Shown here: piece by piece, positions 4,559-10,781 of the stretch
Layout of the letters: every line of letters starts with the position of its first letter
Position numbering within the stretch: the stretch's first letter is position 1
Assembly: GCA_013003465.1 (NCBI GenBank)
Contig: JABDIZ010000087.1
Coordinates: 1 to 14,615, forward strand
Origin: Rhodothermaceae bacterium
GTDB lineage: Bacteria; Bacteroidota; Rhodothermia; Rhodothermales; Rubricoccaceae
DNA: 14,615 nucleotides
Direction: 5' to 3'
Notes under the pieces: model-generated
The model's database searches: none
Told to the model about the DNA's origin: nothing
What the model saw: only the letters and a program-made list of their open reading frames with translations
Program-made: the position numbers and the translations under genes

Positions 4559-7381
4559 CTAAACAGTAAGTTGGCGCTTGTGCTCGACGATCTCGAAGGC
4601 CTCGATCTGGTCGCCGACCTTGATGTCGTTGTAGCCCTGGATGGAGAGGCCGCACTCGTAGCCCGAGGCCACTTCGCGCACGTCATCCTTGAAACGCTTG
4701 AGCGAGCTAATGGCGCCCTCGTAGATCACCACGCCGTCACGCACGAGACGCACCCGGTTGTTGCGGTTCACCTTCCCCTCGACTACGTAGGAGCCCGCGA
4801 TGGTCCCGACCTTCGGCACGCGGAAGATCTCGCGCACCTCGACGGTGCCCAGGATGGTCTCCTTCTCCTCGGGCGAGAGCAGCCCTTCGAGCGCATCGCG
4901 GACTTCTTCGATAGCGTCGTAGATGACTGAGTAGAGGCGAATGTCGATCTCCTCACGCTCGGCAATCGTGCGGACGCCCGCTACGGGGCGCACCTGGAAG
5001 CCGATGATGATGGCGTCCGAGGCCGCCGCGAGCATCACGTCGCTCTCGTTGATGGCCCCCACCCCCGAGTGGACGATCTGGACGGCCACTTCGTCGTTGG
5101 CGAGCTTCAACAGCGAATCGCTGAGCGCTTCGACCGAGCCACCCACATCGCCCTTGACGACGAGGTTGAGGTTGGTCAACTCGCCGAGGGCCATGCGGCG
5201 CGAGAGGTCGTCGAGCGAGACGTGCCGACGAGCATGCATCACCTGCTGCCGCTGGAGCTGCTGCCGCTTGGAGGCGATGTCACGCGCTTCGCGCTCGTCT
5301 TCGAGCACCACGAGGCGGTCGCCGACGTTCGGCGAGCCGGAGAAGCCGAGGATGGCGGCAGGCTCACTCGGCCCGGCCTCCTGGATCCGGTTGTCGCGCT
5401 CGTCGAACATGGCGCGGACGCGACCGGATTCGGTGCCCGCCACGAAGATGTCACCAACGCGCAGCGTGCCCGTCTGCACGAGCACTGTAGCCACGACGCC
5501 GCGGCCCTTGTCGAGGCGTTCCTCGATGACCGTCCCGACAGCCTGGCGGTTCGGATTGCCCTGGAGTTCGAGCAGTTCCGATTCGATGAGCACTTTTTCG
5601 AGCAGTTCTTCGACGCCCATGCCGGTCTTGGCCGAGATCATCTCGGCCTGCACTTGGCCACCGTACTGCTCCACCATCACGCCCTGCTCGGAGAGCTGCT
5701 GCATGATGCGGTCGGGGTTGGCCTCGTTGCGGTCCATCTTGTTGATGGCGATCACCATCGGCACCTCGGCGGCTCGCGCGTGGTTGATGGCTTCGATGGT
5801 CTGGGGCATCACCTGGTCGTCGGCGGCGACGACGACGATGACCAGATCCGTCACCTGCGCACCACGGGCACGCATAGCCGTGAAGGCCTCGTGGCCCGGC
5901 GTGTCGAGGAAGGTGATCTCGCGACCGTCCTCCAGCGTCACGGAGTAGGCGCCGATGTGCTGCGTGATGCCGCCGGCCTCGCCCGCCACGACGGTGGCCT
6001 CGCGGATATAGTCGAGCAGCGAGGTTTTGCCGTGGTCGACGTGGCCCATAATGGTCACGACAGGGCTACGCGGCTGGAGGTCTTCGGGCGCATCCTCCGT
6101 GATGAGGTCGAGTTCCTCTTCCACCTCCGTCATGAACTCGACATCGAAGCCGAATTCGTCGGCGATGACGGCGATGGTGTCGGCGTCGAGGCGTTGGTTG
6201 ATGGAGACCATCATACCGAGGCCGAAGCCCTTCTGGATCACCTCGGAGACCGGCACGCGCATCGCGTCGGCGAGTTCGCCGGTGGAGATGAACTCCATCA
6301 CGCGCAGCGTGGAGGCCATCTCCTCGAAGCGCTGCATCTCGGCCTCGCGCTCGGCGGCGCGCTCCTCGCGCCGCATACGGCGCCGCTTCTGGCGGCCTCG
6401 ACCGGTGCCCTGTTCGAGGCTCTGCAACGTCTGCTGGACGTTCGCCTCGACTTCAGCTTGGTCGACTTTCTTCTTGCCCTTCTTGCCGCGCTTGCGGCTG
6501 CTTGGCGCGTCGGACTCTGCGGCAACAGGTGTGGCCGCGGGCGCGTCTTTCTTCCGCTTCCGCTTGCGCCGCTTCCCAGAATCGAGACTGGAGAGATCGA
6601 TCTTGCCGACCACCGTAGGGCCGGAGAGGTTGTAGCGGTCACCGCGCAAAACGCCCGGCTCCTCCTCCACGCCGTCCTCCTCATCGTCGGGCTCGGCGAG
6701 TGCCTCGGGCTCCTCGGCATCCGTGGCCTCGGGCTCCTCGGCATCCGTGGCCTCGGCAGCGGACGCTTCCGTCTCTGCCACAGGCTCAGTTGCCTCGGTA
6801 TCGGCGGCCTCTGCCACGACCGGCTCCGGCACATCAGGCGCGGGTGCCTCCTCCACCGCTTCCGGCTCGGGCGTCTCGACCTCGGGATCCGCCGCCGTTG
6901 CTTCGATCTCGGGTGCTTCAGCCGCTTCTGTGTCGATGACAGGCTCGGCGGGGGCTACCGGCTCCTCGTCCACGGGCAGGTCGAGGACAGGCTCGGCCGG
7001 AGCGACGGGCTCTTCGTCTTCGACGACCACCTCTGAAGCCTCGGGCGCGGCCTCTACAGGTTCCGGCTCGGGCGCCTCCTCTACGTCGGGCGCAAGGCCT
7101 TCTTCGGCGCGCCGCTTGGCCTCGAGCTGCGCACGGCGCTCGTCGACACGGGCAGCCGCCTCGGCGTCGTCGATGTACTCCGCGCGGAGCGCGTCGTACA
7201 TCTCGGGCGCGAGCTTGGCGTTCAGGTCGCCAGCCGCCAGCTTGGCATCCAGCTCAAAGCCCTTGTCGCGGAGCGTCTCCACGATGGTCTCCGCGGCCAC
7301 ATTGAGCTCGCGGAGCACCCGGAACAGCTGGACGCTCTTGGGTTTGTCTGACTTCCTCTTTTTTCGTGTGACCGTGGCCAT
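4559..7381 (-). CDS. infB: Translation initiation factor IF-2
   Basis: IF2 is the GTPase that delivers initiator fMet-tRNA to the 30S P site and promotes subunit joining. The product is 940 residues. An IF2N-like helical module covers about 18-68. A long Glu/Pro/Ala linker follows (about 90-245), then a Lys/Arg-rich stretch (about 268-355) and a second IF2N module (about 360-415). The GTPase domain has G1 GHVDHGKT at 446-453, DTPGHEAF near 492 and NKMD near 547. Domain II starts near 615, and domains III and IV run to the C-terminus (IEAFEIVEHKRQLTV). The long acidic linker is species-variable and contains a perfect 24-bp tandem duplication plus an imperfect 16-residue repeat (EEPVAPAEPV twice). 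The gene is 59 bp after nusA and stops with TAG. The start at 7381 (MATVTRKKRKSDKPKSVQLF) fits the family. Confidence 0.98.
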   Translation of the reverse strand: MATVTRKKRKSDKPKSVQLFRVLRELNVAAETIVETLRDKGFELDAKLAAGDLNAKLAPEMYDALRAEYIDDAEAAARVDERRAQLEAKRRAEEGLAPDVEEAPEPEPVEAAPEASEVVVEDEEPVAPAEPVLDLPVDEEPVAPAEPVIDTEAAEAPEIEATAADPEVETPEPEAVEEAPAPDVPEPVVAEAADTEATEPVAETEASAAEATDAEEPEATDAEEPEALAEPDDEEDGVEEEPGVLRGDRYNLSGPTVVGKIDLSSLDSGKRRKRKRKKDAPAATPVAAESDAPSSRKRGKKGKKKVDQAEVEANVQQTLQSLEQGTGRGRQKRRRMRREERAAEREAEMQRFEEMASTLRVMEFISTGELADAMRVPVSEVIQKGFGLGMMVSINQRLDADTIAVIADEFGFDVEFMTEVEEELDLITEDAPEDLQPRSPVVTIMGHVDHGKTSLLDYIREATVVAGEAGGITQHIGAYSVTLEDGREITFLDTPGHEAFTAMRARGAQVTDLVIVVVAADDQVMPQTIEAINHARAAEVPMVIAINKMDRNEANPDRIMQQLSEQGVMVEQYGGQVQAEMISAKTGMGVEELLEKVLIESELLELQGNPNRQAVGTVIEERLDKGRGVVATVLVQTGTLRVGDIFVAGTESGRVRAMFDERDNRIQEAGPSEPAAILGFSGSPNVGDRLVVLEDEREARDIASKRQQLQRQQVMHARRHVSLDDLSRRMALGELTNLNLVVKGDVGGSVEALSDSLLKLANDEVAVQIVHSGVGAINESDVMLAAASDAIIIGFQVRPVAGVRTIAEREEIDIRLYSVIYDAIEEVRDALEGLLSPEEKETILGTVEVREIFRVPKVGTIAGSYVVEGKVNRNNRVRLVRDGVVIYEGAISSLKRFKDDVREVASGYECGLSIQGYNDIKVGDQIEAFEIVEHKRQLTV
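6702..6749 (-). repeat. Perfect 24-bp tandem duplication inside infB
   Basis: Two identical, directly adjacent 24-bp units (6702-6725 and 6726-6749) encode ATDAEEPE twice in the acidic linker of IF2. The identity at nucleotide level suggests a recent slippage event and a length-variable site between strains. It keeps frame and falls in a non-catalytic region. Confidence 0.85.
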
Positions 7382-7440
7382 ACAGGGGGGTTGGGGTGAC
7401 GGGGCAGGAGCCTCGAACAGGTACAGAATACGGAATCCGA

Positions 7441-9051
7441 CTAGGCGTCGGCGCGCTCCTCGTCGGCTTCGGCCGCAGCTTCAGCCATCGGGGTCTCGGC
7501 CGCATCGGTCACCGGCTCCGATGCGTCGGGCGCCTCGGAAGCAGGGTCACCAACGTGGTCGGCTTCCGCGACAGCGGCCTCAGGCGCCTCGATCTCTGGT
7601 TCAGCGACGAGAGCCGCAGCGGCGGCCTCGGGCTGGGTCTCCGGGATGGACGCCACCGCCGCGTCGTCGATGGCTTCGGCTGGAACGTCCTCGGCGTCGT
7701 CCACCTCAGCGGTTGCTTCGTCTGCATCCGCCTCGGCGTTTTCTGCGATCAACTCGGCTTCGGCAGCGGCCTTCGCTTCGGCCAGCTTGGCTTCGGCGGC
7801 AGCCCGCTCGTCGGCGAACTCGGCCTCCATCAGCATGATGATCTTCTCGGTCTGTTCCTTATCGAGCTCGGTGCGGCGCGCGAGTTCGTCGGCGGAGAGT
7901 TCGAGGACGGCCTTGGCCGTGTCGCAGCCGATGTTCTTTAGACGCTGGATGATCTCGGCGGGGATGGCGTCGGAGAACTCGCCGATGTCCACGTCCTCTT
8001 CGTCCTCCTTGATGTTGCGGTAGACGTCGAGTTCGTAGCCGGTCAGCTTGGAGGCGAGCCGGATGTTCTGGCCGCCGCGGCCGATGGCCATCGAGACCTC
8101 GTCGGCCGGGACGGTGACGCGGGCGCGCGGCGGATCGAGTTCATCGTGCAGTTCGACCTTGATCGGCTTGGCTGGTGCGAGGGCGCGCTTGATGAACTCG
8201 ACCGTGTCCGTGGTCCACGGAATCACATCGATGTTCTCATTGCCGAGTTCGCGGACGACGGCGTGGATGCGTGAGCCCTTGACGCCGACGCAGGCGCCGA
8301 CGGGATCGACGCGGTCGTCGTGGCTGATGACGGCCACCTTGGCACGGTCGCCGGGCTCGCGGACGACCTTCTTGATCTCCACGATGCCGTCGTAGATCTC
8401 GGGCACTTCGAGTTCGAAGAGTCGCTCGATAAAGACGGGCGCGGTGCGCGAGATGACGACCTGCGGCCCGGCTCCGGCGTCGCGCTCCACATCCAGGACG
8501 ACCGCGCGGAGCATGTCGCCCTTGCGGTAGCGGTCCTTGTAGATCTGCTCGCTCTTGGGCAGGACGAGTTCCACCTTGTTGTGGATGATGAGCACCTCGC
8601 GGCGGCGCGTCTGGTAGATCTCGCCGACGACGATCTCGCCGATCTGCTCGGAGTAGTCGCGGTGGATCTTCTCCTTCTCGATGTCGCGGATCTTCTGCCG
8701 GAAGGTCTGCAGCGCGGTCTGCACGGCGCGGCGCCCAAAGTGATCGACCTGAACGGACTCGGCCACTTCGTCACCTACTTCGTAGTCTTCGTCGATTTCA
8801 AGCGCATCGCCCTCCTCGATCTGCGTGACGGGGTCTTCGAGGTCGTAGTCGTCCACGACCTCGCGGATGTGCATGATCTGGATGTCCCCGTTGTCGGGGT
8901 TGAGGATGATCTCAAAGCTTTCGTCGGCGCCGTAGCGCTTCTTGATCATCGCGCGGAATACGTCCTCGATGATCACCTGGAGGGTGTCACGGTCGATGTC
9001 CTTCTCGCGCGCGATTTCGGCGAAGGAGGAAACGAGAACAGAACTTTGCAT
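7441..9051 (-). CDS. nusA: Transcription termination/antitermination factor NusA
   Basis: NusA binds RNA polymerase and nascent RNA, modulating pausing, intrinsic termination and antitermination. The product is 536 residues. A NusA N-terminal domain covers about 1-130 and an S1 domain about 135-200. KH1 carries GVKG at 256-259, and KH2 carries GRGGQN starting at 324 followed by IRLASKLTGYELDV. A helical segment around 370-405 (AEIIQRLKNIGCDTAKAVLE) resembles a helix-hairpin-helix. From about residue 405 the protein becomes a low-complexity Ala/Glu/Asp tail of roughly 130 residues rather than the tandem acidic-repeat domains of E. coli NusA. The gene lies 33 bp after rimP and 59 bp before infB, the conserved order. 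NusA autoregulates this operon in enterobacteria, which is relevant to the terminator-like hairpins upstream of rimP. The stop is TAG. Confidence 0.97.
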   Translation of the reverse strand: MQSSVLVSSFAEIAREKDIDRDTLQVIIEDVFRAMIKKRYGADESFEIILNPDNGDIQIMHIREVVDDYDLEDPVTQIEEGDALEIDEDYEVGDEVAESVQVDHFGRRAVQTALQTFRQKIRDIEKEKIHRDYSEQIGEIVVGEIYQTRRREVLIIHNKVELVLPKSEQIYKDRYRKGDMLRAVVLDVERDAGAGPQVVISRTAPVFIERLFELEVPEIYDGIVEIKKVVREPGDRAKVAVISHDDRVDPVGACVGVKGSRIHAVVRELGNENIDVIPWTTDTVEFIKRALAPAKPIKVELHDELDPPRARVTVPADEVSMAIGRGGQNIRLASKLTGYELDVYRNIKEDEEDVDIGEFSDAIPAEIIQRLKNIGCDTAKAVLELSADELARRTELDKEQTEKIIMLMEAEFADERAAAEAKLAEAKAAAEAELIAENAEADADEATAEVDDAEDVPAEAIDDAAVASIPETQPEAAAAALVAEPEIEAPEAAVAEADHVGDPASEAPDASEPVTDAAETPMAEAAAEADEERADA

Positions 9052-9084
9052 GAGTCGTCGGTCTGAATGCAGGGCGAGGCGGTG

Positions 9085-9564
9085 CTACCAGGGCAGGAGC
9101 ACGCGGGCTTCGCGAATGGTGTCGTAGGTGATCCCGGTAGGCGCGTCCTGGCCAGCTACGGCCACGGCAATCGTAGTCTCATCGGCGCGAGCGAGCGTTC
9201 CCGTAACCGTGACGAGTTCCTCGCCGACGGCGTAGGTCACTTCGACGTCACGGCCCACGTGCTTGGGATACTGACGCGGTAACGCGAGCGGCCGGTCGGC
9301 ACCGGGCGAGGAGACGTTGAGGCGGTACTGGCCTTTGATGAGGTCTTCGGTATCGAGCAGGAAGCTGAGGCTGCGGCTGGCCTCTTTGATCGCATCAATG
9401 CCTGCACCGTCGTCCGCATCGACGAATACGTCTACCACGCGCCCGCCCTGGCGGCCCCGCACCTCCACGTCCACAACGTAGAGATCGGTGCCGTCCACCG
9501 CGTCCTCCGCGAGGGCGCGGACGCGAGCGACGAGATCGAGGTTGTCGGTTGGAAGTTGGGGCAT
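9085..9564 (-). CDS. rimP: Ribosome maturation factor RimP
   Basis: RimP assists late 30S assembly, binding near S12 and the central pseudoknot. From the ATG at 9564 the product is 159 residues, the usual length. It has an N-terminal alpha/beta domain (EDAVDGTDLYVVDVEVRG, then VVDVFVDADDG), the conserved helix region ASRSLSFLLDTED, and LNVSSPGADRPLALPRQYPK before the C-terminal SH3-like barrel. The frame stays open upstream to a GTG at 9678, but that would add 38 Pro/Ala-rich residues unlike RimP. It would also start essentially at the predicted transcription start and run through two terminator-like hairpins, so I reject it. The chosen ATG is only 7 nt after the last hairpin, with no evident Shine-Dalgarno sequence. 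It is the first gene of the operon and ends with TAG. Confidence 0.94.
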   Translation of the reverse strand: MPQLPTDNLDLVARVRALAEDAVDGTDLYVVDVEVRGRQGGRVVDVFVDADDGAGIDAIKEASRSLSFLLDTEDLIKGQYRLNVSSPGADRPLALPRQYPKHVGRDVEVTYAVGEELVTVTGTLARADETTIAVAVAGQDAPTGITYDTIREARVLLPW

Positions 9565-9568
9565 ATGG

Positions 9569-9595
9569 AAAACGCCCGTTCGGGGGAACAGGCGT
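9569..9595 (-). terminator. Terminator-like or start-occluding hairpin directly before rimP
   Basis: On the minus strand a 10-bp stem with one G-U pair (9595-9586 with 9581-9572) closes a CCCC loop. The last stem base and the following bases give TTTT. Structurally it is a credible intrinsic terminator, yet it ends only 7 nt before the rimP ATG. It may therefore act as an attenuator for the whole operon or mask the ribosome binding region. Its 5' arm and loop contain GUUCCCCCG, the same 9-mer found in the hairpin at 9636-9654. Confidence 0.6.
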
Positions 9596-9626
9596 CGCCG
9601 TGGCGGTGGCAAAAGCCAGGGCGCCG

Positions 9627-9654
9627 AAACAACAAGAGGCGGGGGAACCGCCTC
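9627..9654 (-). terminator. Terminator-like hairpin in the rimP leader
   Basis: On the minus strand a perfect 7-bp GC-rich stem GAGGCGG/CCGCCTC (9654-9648 with 9642-9636) closes a TTCCC loop. It is followed at once by TTGTTGTTT (9635-9627), a reasonable U-rich tract. It lies about 20-40 nt into the predicted transcript and about 70 nt before the rimP start. Because rimP-nusA-infB must be transcribed, it is best read as a leaky terminator or attenuator. Confidence 0.6.
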
Positions 9655-9655
9655 G

Positions 9656-9676
9656 GCTGCCCCCGTGAGAGGCAGC
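9656..9676 (-). promoter_or_regulatory. 5'-terminal hairpin of the predicted rimP transcript
   Basis: GCTGCC/GGCAGC (9676-9671 with 9661-9656) forms a perfect 6-bp stem, extendable by one G-U and one C-G pair to 8 bp with a 5-nt loop. It lies within a few nucleotides of the transcription start expected from the TATCTTG box. A stem at the extreme 5' end commonly stabilises mRNA; here it is also the first of three consecutive leader hairpins. Confidence 0.45.
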
Positions 9677-9679
9677 ACG

Positions 9680-9710
9680 CAAGATACGGCGCCCCCCGCG
9701 CGCCGTGCAA
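9680..9710 (-). promoter_or_regulatory. Candidate promoter of the rimP-pnp operon
   Basis: On the minus strand TTG (9710-9708) is separated by 21 nt from TATCTTG (9686-9680). This resembles the Bacteroidota housekeeping pattern of a TTG near -33 and TAnnTTTG near -7, although one T of the latter is missing. It is well placed for the first gene of the operon and predicts a start near 9674. The same TATCTTG box recurs upstream of prfB and rpsO. Confidence 0.45.
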
Positions 9711-9905
9711 TCCATCAGACGCCTACTGGTGCGTCGGGATCCCGCCGAGAACGCTTGGAATCCGCGATTCTGAGGGCTTCACTGAGATTGCGCTTTCTCG
9801 CAGACTCTACGCAGCGTGAGAAGCCATGGATTTACCCCGGCTGTCTACCGTCCCCGCTCTATGTTGTCTTTTTGCGTTTCCCCGCTCCGTGTACCCACCA
9901 TCCCG
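9711..9905. other. Divergent intergenic region, remaining part
   Basis: This stretch separates the rimP leader from the plus-strand DUF5694-type gene. A TATGTTG at 9860-9866 on the plus strand could be a -10-like element 40 nt before the chosen start codon, but no TTG lies at the right spacing, so I do not call it a promoter. The plus frame is open from 9816, but the extra 30 residues do not look like a signal peptide or a domain. I saw no RNA gene or repeat here. Confidence 0.4.
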
Positions 9906-10766
9906 ATGCGCTCTACACCTTTTGTCCTGCTGGCCTGCATGACCGGCCTCGTCGCCTCGGTAACGGAGGCACAAACCCCACCGGAACTCTCTTGGGGCGA
10001 GGTACCCGACCCCGCCTGCCAGGCTGACGACGACCGCATCCCGGTCCTGCTGCTCGGCAGCTACCACATGAGCAATCCGGGCATGGACACGTTCAACCTG
10101 GAAGCGGATGACGTGCTCGTGCCGACCCGGCAAGAAGAAATCCGAACCCTTGTGGACCGACTCGCGGCGTTTGATCCGACGAAGGTTGCTGTTGAGGCCC
10201 CGTGGGCCGACCGCGCCACCGTGGCGCGGTATGAAGCCTACATCGCGGGAGAGCGGGAACTGCGACGCAGTGAAGAGGAGCAGATCGGCTTCCGTCTCGC
10301 GCGCCAACTCGGCCACACGACCATCCATCCCATCGATGTGCAGTTGATGCTCAACAACGAGGCGCTTGGCCCCGTCCTTGCCGCCAATCCTGCACACGGG
10401 GCCCGGATGGCCGAACTCCAGCAGATCGGCCAGATGGCCATCGATTCGATGGGCACCTGGCTTGCCACCGGCACGATCAGTGAGATGCTGCACCGGATGA
10501 ATCGGCCCGAGAGTTTGCATCTTGCCCACGAAGTCTACCTGCGGGTCTTCGTCCCTATTGCGGAGGGCGACAACTACGCCGGGCCAGACCTCGTGGCCGA
10601 TTGGTACCGACGCAACCTGCTCATCTTCGCCAACCTGAACCGCATTGCCGATCCTGGCGACCGCCTGTTCGTGGTCTATGGCCAGGGCCACATCCCTACG
10701 CTCAAGCAGTTCGCGGCCGACTCGCCCTACTTCTGCCTCGAAGACCCTCTCCCCTACCTCCGCTGA
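9906..10766 (+). CDS. Secreted TraB-like / DUF5694-type protein of unknown function
   Basis: The function is not known. From the ATG at 9906 the product is 286 residues. It begins with a probable Sec signal peptide (Arg2, hydrophobic 5-19, likely cleavage after TEA at 22), so it should act outside the inner membrane. LLAC at 8-11 is a poor lipobox. The mature part shows the family's N-terminal VLLLGSYHMSNPG (His54) followed by DTFN. A FDPTKVAVEAPW segment lies near residues 93-104, and a C-terminal YGQGHIPTLKQF (258-269, His262) is followed by a DPLPYL ending. The paired G-x-x-H and G-x-G-H motifs resemble the TraB/PrgY/Tiki-like group, in which a metal-dependent hydrolase activity has been proposed for some members. 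An upstream in-frame start at 9816 is less likely because it buries the signal peptide. It is the only plus-strand gene here, divergent from rimP and convergent with nadB, and ends with TGA. Confidence 0.8.
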   Translation: MRSTPFVLLACMTGLVASVTEAQTPPELSWGEVPDPACQADDDRIPVLLLGSYHMSNPGMDTFNLEADDVLVPTRQEEIRTLVDRLAAFDPTKVAVEAPWADRATVARYEAYIAGERELRRSEEEQIGFRLARQLGHTTIHPIDVQLMLNNEALGPVLAANPAHGARMAELQQIGQMAIDSMGTWLATGTISEMLHRMNRPESLHLAHEVYLRVFVPIAEGDNYAGPDLVADWYRRNLLIFANLNRIADPGDRLFVVYGQGHIPTLKQFAADSPYFCLEDPLPYLR

Positions 10767-10781
10767 GACCCTACCGATACA

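Noticed and set aside
5069..7036. 655-codon plus-strand open frame opposite infB
   Set aside because: Antisense shadow of IF2; the protein is rich in His/Leu/Gly/Asp low complexity, with no promoter or family signature.
9565..9678. N-terminal extension of rimP from a GTG at 9678
   Set aside because: It adds 38 Pro/Ala-rich residues not typical of RimP, would start at the predicted transcription start, and would run through two terminator-like hairpins. The ATG at 9564 gives the usual length.
9816..9905. N-terminal extension of the DUF5694-type gene from 9816
   Set aside because: The 30 extra residues would place the hydrophobic signal segment inside the protein; starting at 9906 gives a normal signal peptide.
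9939..9944. Lipobox-like LLAC in the signal peptide of the DUF5694-type protein
   Set aside because: Cys11 is too close to the N-terminus for the hydrophobic stretch and Leu at -2 is non-canonical; signal peptidase I cleavage after TEA fits better.
9807..10691. 294-codon minus-strand open frame opposite the DUF5694-type gene
   Set aside because: The plus-strand frame has a signal peptide and conserved motifs, while the antisense frame has no recognisable features and would run across the plus-strand gene's start.
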